This document shows, piece after piece, positions 8,705 through 14,253 of a stretch of 20,702 nt of DNA; the first letter of the stretch is position 1, and the number at the start of each line of letters is the position of its first letter. The position numbers were made by a program, and so were the translations under genes. The notes beneath the pieces are model-generated. The model ran no database searches and was not told where the DNA came from. It saw only the letters and a program-made list of their open reading frames with translations. Source of the DNA: a virus; IMG/VR virus record IMGVR_UViG_3300034106_004901, positions 1 to 20,702 of that record. One strand, given 5' to 3'.

Positions 8705-9163
8705 TTATAAAACATACTTATACAAATCAAATTCTCCTACTGTCCAATCTTTATCAGCATATTCTAGTATTTTACTATCTAAAAAAGCATTTGTTGTATA
8801 CCATTCTCTTCCATAAATACTTTTATTGTTCTTATGAAATTTACTTTCAAATTCAATTGGAGGAAAAGCCCAAAAAGTTCTAACTTCTTCTATTGTAGGA
8901 TTTTGAGTAATATATTGTTTTATTCTCTTTTTTACATTTTTAGCTCTACCTATTTTATAAATAAATTCTTTTAAACCATAATCATACATTCTTAAAATAT
9001 ACATATTTGGATTATTTTTCATATATTGTAAACTTTTTGGAAAAGTTTTTTTACAGAATTCATCATATTCTTTTTTAGAATTACATTCTGCTAATACTAC
9101 AGTTTTATTTACCCAATCTATTACTGTTAAAATTTGATTTTCTTTTAATTTAATATCATCCAT
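8705..9163 (-). CDS. GIY-YIG-type nuclease (T5orf172-like)
   Basis: This 152-residue protein resembles the T5orf172 branch of the GIY-YIG superfamily, metal-dependent nicking/cleaving nucleases often carried as homing or stand-alone phage enzymes. Visible signs are MYILRMYDYG (start strand), YKIGRAKNVKKRIKQYI (the G-R-x-x-N...R core), and a later EFESKFH...GREWY segment whose Glu is the usual metal ligand. I start at the ATG at 9163; a TTG four codons upstream is less likely. It opens the minus-strand operon, 54 bases ahead of the next gene, and faces the divergent intergenic region. It could be a mobile element or a host-DNA degrading enzyme. Confidence 0.78.
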   Translation of the reverse strand: MDDIKLKENQILTVIDWVNKTVVLAECNSKKEYDEFCKKTFPKSLQYMKNNPNMYILRMYDYGLKEFIYKIGRAKNVKKRIKQYITQNPTIEEVRTFWAFPPIEFESKFHKNNKSIYGREWYTTNAFLDSKILEYADKDWTVGEFDLYKYVL

Positions 9164-9175
9164 ACTATTTAACAA

Positions 9176-9700
9176 TTAAACATAATACACCCCTTGATTT
9201 TTGCTAAACAACTGTTACCAATTGTCCTTTTTAACCTCTATTCTTTCATAATTGCCGTGTTTAGCCTACACAGATATTAAACTACTAGGTGTAAAGTTAT
9301 TAAACTTTAGCTCTTTTTATGACCCTATCTGCCCAATTACTACTAAAACCTTAAAGGTCTGTTTCTGGAATATCGGAGATAACCTCTTCTTTATTTAAGA
9401 ATACTAATCCGACGTCTAAGAGAATTCTATTTCTATTATTCTCTGGTACTTAGTTAGAGTTTCCAAATGCAAAACTATAAAATAAAATAATAACTTCCAA
9501 ATTTATTTTTAATAAATCATGTAACTAATCTATAATCAATGAGAATAATTTTTGGAGAATATTTTAATAAAAAATAAAAAATTTTTTTTAAAATTTTTAA
9601 AACATGTTTTATTTATAGGTGTGGTGGATAACCTTTTAAAACCCTCCCCTGGTGTTGCGGGCCAAGACCCTTAACCCCCTTGGCTTTCAGCAGTTTAACA
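9176..9700. other. Divergent intergenic region, hairpin-rich, possible ncRNA and promoters
   Basis: About 525 bases separate the leftward and rightward operons, so outward promoters for both are expected here. No clear Bacteroidota promoter core could be fixed by eye. Positions 9183-9475 are less AT-rich than the surroundings and hold several inverted repeats: TAAAGTT/AACTTTA (9292-9309), TACAC/GTGTA (9267-9293), TCGGA/TCCGA (9373-9412) and AGAGAAT/ATTCTCT (9419-9444). A very AT-rich stretch (9475-9610) follows. Next comes a patch with markedly higher GC (9619-9700) containing the hairpin GCCAAG/CTTGGC (9661-9684) just before the next gene. A structured RNA is plausible but neither strand nor family is recognised. 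Confidence 0.45.
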
Positions 9701-9928
9701 ATGCTTAATCCTACAAAATTACAGGCAAAATATGCCTTCACTGGTGGTAACTCCAACAATGTTGAAGTTACAGAGGACAACTTTAAAACCTTGTCCTCTT
9801 CTCAACAACTTCTGATTAACCTTTGCTTTGCTACAGGCATTAATCCTCAGTTGACGGAAGCCAAAGACGGAAAGTCCAGGTGGCTGTCCAGAGACAGTGT
9901 TGAACAACTTACAAGTAAATTGTTCTAA
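9701..9928 (+). CDS. Small soluble protein, unknown, GC-richer than neighbours
   Basis: This 75-residue protein starts MLNPTKLQAKYAFTGG. I use the ATG at 9701; a TTG seven codons upstream lies within a leader hairpin and is unlikely. The sequence includes NVEVTEDNFKTLSSSQQ, LINLCFATGINPQ and SRWLSRDSVEQLTSKLF. No family is recognised. Codon use differs from the rest of the window: many C- and G-ending codons (ACC, GCC, GAC, CTG, TCC) where neighbours use A/T endings, suggesting another origin or selection for high expression. It is followed directly by a strong terminator, so it is a single-gene unit and probably highly expressed. Confidence 0.75.
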   Translation: MLNPTKLQAKYAFTGGNSNNVEVTEDNFKTLSSSQQLLINLCFATGINPQLTEAKDGKSRWLSRDSVEQLTSKLF

Positions 9929-9933
9929 AAGTT

Positions 9934-9965
9934 AAGACCTCGAAAGAGGTCTTTTCTTTTTTTGA
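9934..9965 (+). terminator. Strong intrinsic terminator
   Basis: A perfect 8-bp stem, AAGACCTC with GAGGTCTT, closes on a GAAA tetraloop and is followed by a T-rich run. It begins 6 bases after the stop of the small gene ending at 9928. Confidence 0.95.
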
Positions 9966-10751
9966 TTTACTATATATATACATACTTTATATTAAAATAT
10001 GTATATATTTATTATTTAGAATCATTCTAAATAAGAGTGTAAGTGATTGATAATCAACTTTTCCACCAACTCACATAAATCTTATTATTCAAAAAAACTC
10101 AGCTATATATTATATCATAGCTAAAAATTTACTAATCAATTACCTTGACCAAATGATAGGTATATAGATTAATTATGTTCCAACCTAAACTATCCAGTTC
10201 GTGACTGGTATTGTACAGAAGCCATCTAACTGTTGGCCAGAGCATTATTCTAGTTAAACGTGCCAGAAACTAAATACTAGATAACCTTATGGTTGATAAA
10301 CCTTAACAAGCATGTGGGGCTACTATTACATTCTTATTGTGTACTGTTAATACACTTTAAGTATCAAATCATTTAACAGATGATAATGTAAAGTTAGTGC
10401 AGACTTAAAAATCATGCAGTTTTAATCCAGCTTTGATAAACTGGTAACTGATACTTTAATCAGAAAAATCCAATCAGATAAAAACTCACTCTGATTGACT
10501 CTTATGGTGTGAGAAACCATTATTAAGAAGACAAATAGTTCGCTATTAACTTCAACATTTGTAGGAGATTGAGAGGTCTCTGTTTGCAAGATAGCTATTG
10601 CAAATATAACTGCTTATGTAACTATTAAAGAAGGATGAACATAAAGCTGGTATTTCCCAGATATATCCTTTAGCCTATTAGCTGTAATAGGTGAGTCATT
10701 AATCCCACTGGTCTAGCCCATTACCAGATAAATAATTAAAGGCTAAAACAA
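9966..10751 (+). ncRNA. Long structured non-coding region, probable RNA or 5' leader
   Basis: There is no credible ORF in this 786-base stretch, yet it is less AT-rich than the genes and full of local structure. Examples are ATTTAGAA/TTCTAAAT (10014-10032), CCAGT/ACTGG around 10191-10205, an apparent H-type pseudoknot (AATCAGA 10472-10478 with TCTGATT 10490-10496, and CTCAC 10485-10489 with GTGAG 10509-10513), AATAG-TTCG-CTATT (10534-10547), TTTGCAA/TTGCAAA (10583-10604) and the leader element at 10669-10747. It starts right after a terminator, so it may have its own promoter. It may be one or several RNAs or a long leader for the gene at 10752. No RNA family was recognised; strand is assumed plus. 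Confidence 0.5.
10669..10747 (+). promoter_or_regulatory. Leader RNA element, copy A
   Basis: The outer stem TTTAGCC (10669-10675) / GGCTAAA (10741-10747) encloses two arms: TATTA-GCTG-TAATA (10676-10689) and CTGGT (10708-10712) / ACCAG (10723-10727) with loop CTAGCCCATT. The outer stem ends four bases before the start codon of the next gene. A second copy occurs at 11852-11899 with a compensating pair. A role in translation control is inferred from position. Confidence 0.55.
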
Positions 10752-10976
10752 ATGATGTATAAAACAATAGAATTAGTTACCTTACATGGTAGACATCTAA
10801 CTATTAAAGGGATCACTAAAGGTAGTAATGCCATAGTAGATTCTAAACATGGTATATTCTTAATCTCTAAACGAAACTTTAACAGATTAATTGCTAGTGA
10901 TAGTAATGAATGTGTAGGAGTTATATCTAAAGTAGAAGGTTTTGATTTACCTATGTTTAAAACTTTAAAATTCTAA
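10752..10976 (+). CDS. Small protein, unknown
   Basis: This 74-residue basic protein starts MMYKTIELVTLHGRHL; the second Met is also a possible start. It looks strand-rich: TIELVTLHG, LTIKGIT, AIVDSKHGIFLIS, then NRLIASDSNECVGVISKVEG. This alternation suggests a small beta-barrel or SH3-like fold. No family is recognised. It sits four bases after leader element A and is followed by a large hairpin (10986-11057), so it is probably a one-gene transcript unit. Confidence 0.7.
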   Translation: MMYKTIELVTLHGRHLTIKGITKGSNAIVDSKHGIFLISKRNFNRLIASDSNECVGVISKVEGFDLPMFKTLKF

Positions 10977-10985
10977 TAACAAATT

Positions 10986-11062
10986 AAACACCAGATTCTT
11001 TGTGTTGCTAACAGGTCTTTACCTACAGTAAAAGCATAATCAAAGTTTCTGGTGTTTTATTT
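10986..11062 (+). terminator. Large hairpin, terminator or structured 3' RNA
   Basis: AAACACCAGA (10986-10995) pairs with TCTGGTGTTT (11048-11057). After a 2x2 internal loop, CTTTG (10998-11002) pairs with CAAAG (11041-11045). Inside is a further arm AGGT-CTTT-ACCT. The 3' side runs into TTTTATTT. It acts plausibly as a terminator for the gene ending at 10976, but the inner branching is larger than a simple terminator needs. Confidence 0.65.
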
Positions 11063-11158
11063 AACAACTCTTAAAAGTTCAGAGTATAAAATGAAGAATA
11101 GGAGTGCTAGTGTATTACTTGAAATAGTAATAAAGCTCAAACTCAAATAACCCCAAAC

Positions 11159-11440
11159 ATGGCAACACTAATACTAACTTGTGGAAAACAAGTAGAAACC
11201 AAAATTGGAGCTAAATTCTCTGATATATTTGGTAAAAACTTTCCTACTCCAGGTAAATGTAGAAAATGGTTAAAAGCTCATAAAGCTAAAGGTATTAGAA
11301 TTGTAGAAGATAACTACAAAACTAAATCTCTCAGAACTACTGACCATAAATCATATTTACATGAATGTAAATTTGTCAGACAATATACTTATATTGCTGA
11401 AATGGGAATCAATAATGCTGGTATAATTACTCATCCATAA
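11159..11440 (+). CDS. Small basic protein, unknown
   Basis: This is a 93-residue Lys-rich protein. It begins with MATLILTCGKQVETKIGAKF, has a helix around KCRKWLKAHKAKGIRIVED, then a basic strand-rich middle and ends INNAGIITHP. The basic charge and K-R-K-W patch suggest nucleic-acid or ribosome binding, but no known motif is present. An untranslated leader of about 100 bases precedes it. The next gene starts 10 bases downstream, so the two form a small operon. Confidence 0.7.
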   Translation: MATLILTCGKQVETKIGAKFSDIFGKNFPTPGKCRKWLKAHKAKGIRIVEDNYKTKSLRTTDHKSYLHECKFVRQYTYIAEMGINNAGIITHP

Positions 11441-11450
11441 AATCATACTA

Positions 11451-11657
11451 ATGATAATATTTGAGACAGTTAGTCAAGCTAAAAACTTTGTTAGCAAACA
11501 ACAATCACAGTTTCATGTTGAAGATTGTGGTTGTTGTGGCTATGATTTATTTACAAAAATCTCAAATAAAAGAGTTTTGAAAATAAATTCAGGTTTTCAC
11601 AAAGGTTTTCCATATATGGAAGTAGAAGTAATTGGAAGAATAAAGCATGTGAAGTAA
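11451..11657 (+). CDS. Small protein with a CGCCG motif, unknown
   Basis: This 68-residue protein contains HVEDCGCCGYDLFTK (cysteines at 26, 28 and 29), a compact cluster that could bind a metal, followed by strands with KRVLKINSGF and YMEVEVIGRIK. No family is recognised. It follows the upstream gene by 10 bases and is probably co-transcribed with it. Confidence 0.68.
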   Translation: MIIFETVSQAKNFVSKQQSQFHVEDCGCCGYDLFTKISNKRVLKINSGFHKGFPYMEVEVIGRIKHVK

Positions 11658-11790
11658 TTAATCACTATATTTTATACACTATAAAATGAAGCTATATTTT
11701 CAGAGGTTGTGTCTCTGTAAAGCTACTGAATTAGCTTACTTATTGAATTAAGGTTAAATACCAAGTGTGTTCACAATACTCAATTAACAA

Positions 11791-11832
11791 TATATAATAC
11801 AGTATAAACTAATTATTATACTGTATTATATA
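11791..11832. repeat. Perfect 16-bp inverted repeat with 10-base loop
   Basis: TATATAATACAGTATA (11791-11806) is exactly complementary to TATACTGTATTATATA (11817-11832). There is no T-run after it on the plus strand, so an ordinary terminator is not the obvious reading. A bidirectional terminator, RNA-processing hairpin or protein-binding palindrome are alternatives. Confidence 0.8.
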
Positions 11833-11851
11833 ATTTCAATTTAATTTTAAA

Positions 11852-11899
11852 TTAACCTCATTGGTCTAATCCATTACCAATTAAAATAATAGAGATTAA
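11852..11899 (+). promoter_or_regulatory. Leader RNA element, copy B
   Basis: An outer stem TTAACCTC (11852-11859) / GAGATTAA (11892-11899, one mismatch) encloses ATTGGT (11860-11865) / ACCAAT (11876-11881) with loop CTAATCCATT. Compared with copy A the loop is nearly identical and one stem pair changes from C-G to T-A. It ends five bases before the ATG of the membrane-protein gene. Confidence 0.55.
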
Positions 11900-11904
11900 A
11901 AAAA

Positions 11905-12117
11905 ATGAAAAAACTAAACAAACTATTTCAATTATTCCTTGGACTATGTATATTACCTATAATCTATATGGGAATATGTAGCTTATTTAATTTAATAATA
12001 AGCAAACTATTTATTGTTGGATTTCTTAATATACAATATAGTCCAATATGGGTAATATGGTTCATACTTGGTATGATACTAGAAATTTTCTATTTTGATC
12101 AAGTAGCAAATGTTTAA
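11905..12117 (+). CDS. Small two-helix membrane protein, unknown
   Basis: This is a 70-residue protein. A basic N-terminus (MKKLNK) is followed by two hydrophobic segments at about residues 7-31 and 46-64, separated by a short loop with NIQYSP. This predicts two transmembrane helices. Function is unknown; small phage membrane proteins often act in lysis (holin-like), superinfection exclusion or host takeover. No holin family motif is recognisable, and it is far from the endolysin gene, so I do not call it a holin. Its start is placed by the leader element five bases upstream. Confidence 0.7.
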   Translation: MKKLNKLFQLFLGLCILPIIYMGICSLFNLIISKLFIVGFLNIQYSPIWVIWFILGMILEIFYFDQVANV

Positions 12118-12187
12118 TTAAGGATTTTATCTGGTAGACTTCATATATCAGAGGCTTCTCACTGATGCTTAAAGTGATTTAATAAAA

Positions 12188-12361
12188 ATGATAATAATGG
12201 AAACAATAATACAGACTCAACCATCTTTAGAAGGTGTTAAGTTGAGTCAAGCAATACCTTTTCTTGAGGTTATTGCTCATCAAAACAAACTGGTTTTAAG
12301 TAAGCTTTCCAGTTTTAAAAAAGCTAGTAGAATTTTATTAATCTCAATATGTAACAACTAA
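12188..12361 (+). CDS. Short protein, 57 residues, unknown
   Basis: This short frame runs from ATG at 12188 (or a second ATG at 12197) to TAA at 12359-12361. The protein includes PSLEGVKLSQAIPFLEVIAHQ and a basic C-terminus with SFKKASRILLISICNN. The stop overlaps the next ATG by one base (TAATG), the usual coupling style in this genome, which is the main support. No family is recognised. Confidence 0.55.
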   Translation: MIIMETIIQTQPSLEGVKLSQAIPFLEVIAHQNKLVLSKLSSFKKASRILLISICNN

Positions 12362-12588
12362 TGGAAAAACCTGAACCTTTTGTAGCTATTAACAGAGAAT
12401 CTGCTATAGCTAAAGCTCAAGACTGGGCTAAGAATAATGGTGCTTTAATTGTAAATCTTAATTCTAAACCAGAATTACTTTCTAATCCTTATGGATGGTG
12501 GGTATGTACAATTGATGTCATTGAACAAAAAGAACATGCTTTAGAAGGTATTACATTAGATAATTCAAATAATATCAATGCTGTTTAA
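12361..12588 (+). CDS. Small protein, unknown
   Basis: This 75-residue protein begins MEKPEPFVAINRESAIAKAQ. Next come a helix with KAQDWAKNNGALIVN, the aromatic turn NPYGWWVCTIDV, and an acidic tail. No family is recognised. It starts on the stop of the previous frame (TAATG) and its own end overlaps the next gene's start by 11 bases, so it lies in a tightly coupled cluster of small genes (12188-13359). Confidence 0.7.
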   Translation: MEKPEPFVAINRESAIAKAQDWAKNNGALIVNLNSKPELLSNPYGWWVCTIDVIEQKEHALEGITLDNSNNINAV

Positions 12589-12859
12589 AGATAAAATCTT
12601 TGTCTATGATGAAGAAGATTTGAAATACCATGAAATTGAAAATCATATATTAATAAGTAAAAGTTTATCTTACTATTTATTATCTTTTTTTCTTTTCATG
12701 GTATTTTTTTCTTTTGCCACTGTAGAACAATACCTACAAGCTAAATCTAATGAAAAGACTGCTAAAGATGTTGCTAAAGAAATCAATAGTGAATTACAAC
12801 AATCTGAGCTTAATCTTTATTATTGGAAAGAAAATCAATTAAAACAACCTAAAAACTAA
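12578..12859 (+). CDS. Small membrane protein with one helix and a coiled coil
   Basis: This is a 93-residue protein. A charged N-terminal part (residues 1-27) precedes one hydrophobic segment, SYYLLSFFLFMVFFSFATV (about residues 31-49). A charged C-terminal helix (EQYLQAKSNEKTAKDVAKEI and on) follows and could form a coiled coil. This topology resembles an inner-membrane spanin or a small phage membrane regulator, but no family signature is present and no partner outer-membrane lipoprotein gene was seen nearby. Its start overlaps the end of the preceding gene by 11 bases. Confidence 0.7.
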   Translation: MLFKDKIFVYDEEDLKYHEIENHILISKSLSYYLLSFFLFMVFFSFATVEQYLQAKSNEKTAKDVAKEINSELQQSELNLYYWKENQLKQPKN

Positions 12860-12865
12860 AATCAA

Positions 12866-13087
12866 ATGTCACAACAACAAACTAAAAGAGAACAAAGAAC
12901 AGTATTTGGAAATTACCCTATGAAATCTTATGCTGATTATAGAAATGAGATTGAAAGAGAAATCAATGCTAATAAATATAAACCTAATCCTCTAGATTTT
13001 CAAAAAACTGAAGAGGAAAAAGCTTTATTAAAACAGCTAAAGAAGACTTCTAACAAGACTTTTACTCAACATGTTATTCTTAACTAA
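12866..13087 (+). CDS. Small charged protein, unknown
   Basis: This 73-residue, mostly hydrophilic protein starts MSQQQTKREQRTVFGNYPMK and has a helix SYADYRNEIEREINAN, followed by a Lys-rich segment. It is likely helical and perhaps partly disordered. No family is recognised. It follows the previous stop by 6 bases and its TAA overlaps the next ATG by one base. Confidence 0.68.
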   Translation: MSQQQTKREQRTVFGNYPMKSYADYRNEIEREINANKYKPNPLDFQKTEEEKALLKQLKKTSNKTFTQHVILN

Positions 13088-13359
13088 TGAGAATCAATAA
13101 TGTTCCACTGATAAGTTATTCCTTACCTCAACTAGTGGAATTAAGAGATCAAGTAATAAATGATAAACTTGATTTAAAAGGAAACAGTAAAATTTATGTA
13201 TTTCTAGAAATAGAAAAAACCATAAATAGAAAAAAATATGTGAATAGAATTAAAAAGAAGAAAGAAAATTCTATTTTAAAGAAAACAAATATTTTAATGG
13301 GTAAAATAAAATTCATAGAAACCCATAACAATATTTGGAAAATACATATTACAAAGTAA
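13087..13359 (+). CDS. Small very basic protein, unknown
   Basis: This is a 90-residue protein. The N-terminal part (PLISYSLPQLVELRDQV) is a short helix typical of small phage proteins. The rest is strongly basic, with NRKKYVNRIKKKKENSILKK and an end KIHITK. The Lys/Arg-rich tail suggests nucleic-acid contact. The composition is also that of AT-rich DNA read in a K/N/I-biased frame, so the C-terminal half is less certain. The TAATG junction with the upstream gene supports the start. Confidence 0.6.
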   Translation: MRINNVPLISYSLPQLVELRDQVINDKLDLKGNSKIYVFLEIEKTINRKKYVNRIKKKKENSILKKTNILMGKIKFIETHNNIWKIHITK

Positions 13360-13456
13360 ATATAAATAGTAATATATCTCTGTAAAAACATTAAACATGC
13401 TTATTAGCAGTTACAGGTACGATTAATGAAAGTTGTAATTTACTAAAAGGTTTTCT

Positions 13457-13490
13457 AATATCTTTTAATCCTTAAAAAGATATTTCTTTC
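13457..13490 (+). terminator. Possible intrinsic terminator
   Basis: AATATCTTTT (13457-13466) pairs with AAAAGATATT (13475-13484) around an 8-base loop and is followed by TCTTTCT. It is AU-rich and hence weak, but lies at the end of the small-gene cluster and ahead of the next gene's leader. Confidence 0.5.
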
Positions 13491-13530
13491 TAAAATTAAA
13501 TAAAACAATAATAATCTAAAATTTAAAATC

Positions 13531-14010
13531 ATGCTTACTAAAAATTCAACTAATGCTCAACTAGAACAAGCTTTATCTGCTCAATTAGAAACTAAAAAAT
13601 GTGTACTATTTGCAAAAGCACCTACATCTAATCCAGAATATACAACCTTGTTCTTTTGTCAAAAAGCAGAAGTAGCTACAGCAGCTACTGAAGCTCAAAG
13701 ACTATTGTTGGGATGGGGTAATAGCACTCGTATTTTGAGAGCTATTCATAACTCAAAAACTTCTATCTCTGCTAACTTCCAAGTTGGTCAAACAGTTCCT
13801 CTAGATATTTTTATTGAAGAGAAAACTATGCCAGCATATGATGGTCAAGCTGCTAAAGTAAATCCTTCTACAGGTGAAGTTATTACATATAATGGTCTAC
13901 CTGTTTATGAACATGGTAGTCTAGTATCTGTAGGTGAAGGTGGAATTAAAAGACTAGAAAGAACACCAGCTCCAGTAGCTAATGTTACTGCTGCTGTATT
14001 TGCTTCTTAA
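13531..14010 (+). CDS. Abundant-looking Ala/Thr-rich phage protein, unknown
   Basis: This is a 159-residue protein. The first half (ATAATEAQRLLLGWGNSTRILRAIHNSK) is helical. The second half looks like a small beta-barrel, with VGQTVPLDIFIEEK, VITYNGLPVYEHGSLVSV and GGIKRLERTPAPV. Its Ala/Thr/Gly-rich composition, less biased than its neighbours, and its flanking terminator suggest high expression. A single-stranded DNA-binding or similar OB-fold protein is one thought, but there is no OB-fold signature I can point to. It stands alone as a transcription unit with a terminator 13 bases after the stop. Confidence 0.75.
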   Translation: MLTKNSTNAQLEQALSAQLETKKCVLFAKAPTSNPEYTTLFFCQKAEVATAATEAQRLLLGWGNSTRILRAIHNSKTSISANFQVGQTVPLDIFIEEKTMPAYDGQAAKVNPSTGEVITYNGLPVYEHGSLVSVGEGGIKRLERTPAPVANVTAAVFAS

Positions 14011-14022
14011 TTAGTCTAAAAT

Positions 14023-14056
14023 AAATACTCCAGATGAAATATTCTGGAGTATTTTA
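14023..14056 (+). terminator. Intrinsic terminator
   Basis: An 11-bp stem AAATACTCCAG (14023-14033) / CTGGAGTATTT (14044-14054) is followed by TTA. It ends two bases before the tRNA-Arg gene, so it may also serve as a processing signal for that RNA. Confidence 0.85.
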
Positions 14057-14057
14057 T

Positions 14058-14131
14058 CTTTCTGTAGCTCAGTTGGATAGAGCAACAGCCTTCTAAGCTG
14101 TGGGTCATAAGTTCGAATCTTATCAGGAAGA
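14058..14131 (+). tRNA. tRNA-Arg (UCU)
   Basis: A full cloverleaf is visible. Acceptor stem CTTTCTG (14058-14064) pairs with CAGGAAG (14124-14130), discriminator A at 14131. The D arm is TAGCTCAGTTGGATAGAGCA. The anticodon arm ACAGC-CTTCTAA-GCTGT gives anticodon UCU. The T arm is ATAAG-TTCGAAT-CTTAT. CCA is not encoded. UCU reads AGA, the predominant Arg codon in the phage genes here, so this tRNA probably supports phage translation. Confidence 0.97.
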
Positions 14132-14190
14132 CTATTGATACTTGTATCAATAAATAAACCTTATATTTAAGGGGTTAGATATAATGTTAT

Positions 14191-14221
14191 AGGGGAGTTG
14201 AAATAATACTCCCCTTTTTTT
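14191..14221 (+). terminator. Strong intrinsic terminator
   Basis: AGGGGAGT (14191-14198) pairs with ACTCCCCT (14208-14215) around a 9-base loop and is followed by a T-run. It ends the tRNA-Arg transcript ahead of the 561-residue gene. Confidence 0.93.
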
Positions 14222-14253
14222 ACAATTTTAAATAAATTAAAAACTAATAAACA

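Larger units (their letters stand above)
11658..11904 (+). other. Untranslated region with hairpins
   Basis: This gap between two small genes holds ATTTTATA-CAC-TATAAAAT (11669-11687), a CAGAG/CTCTG hairpin near 11700, a 16-bp perfect inverted repeat (11791-11832) and leader element B (11852-11899). No ORF is present. It probably contains the 3' end of one transcript and the 5' leader of the next. Confidence 0.5.

Noticed and set aside
9719-9907. Minus-strand ORF opposite the 75-residue gene
   Set aside because: It is a shadow frame; the plus-strand gene has a leader, ATG and terminator, while this one has none of these.
9966-10751. A group I or group II intron
   Set aside because: I could not find a credible P7/P3 core or a domain V, and there are no coding exons on both sides to splice. 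A string GTGCAGACTTAA near 10400 looks superficially like a group I core, but the partner strand is missing.
11905-12117. Calling the two-helix membrane protein a holin
   Set aside because: There is no family signature and it is on the opposite strand and ~11 kb away from the endolysin gene; many unrelated small phage membrane proteins look the same.
13194-13391. Minus-strand ORF opposite the basic 90-residue gene
   Set aside because: It is an antisense shadow rich in Phe/Ile/Tyr produced by Lys/Asn-rich plus-strand codons. It has no start context or conserved features.
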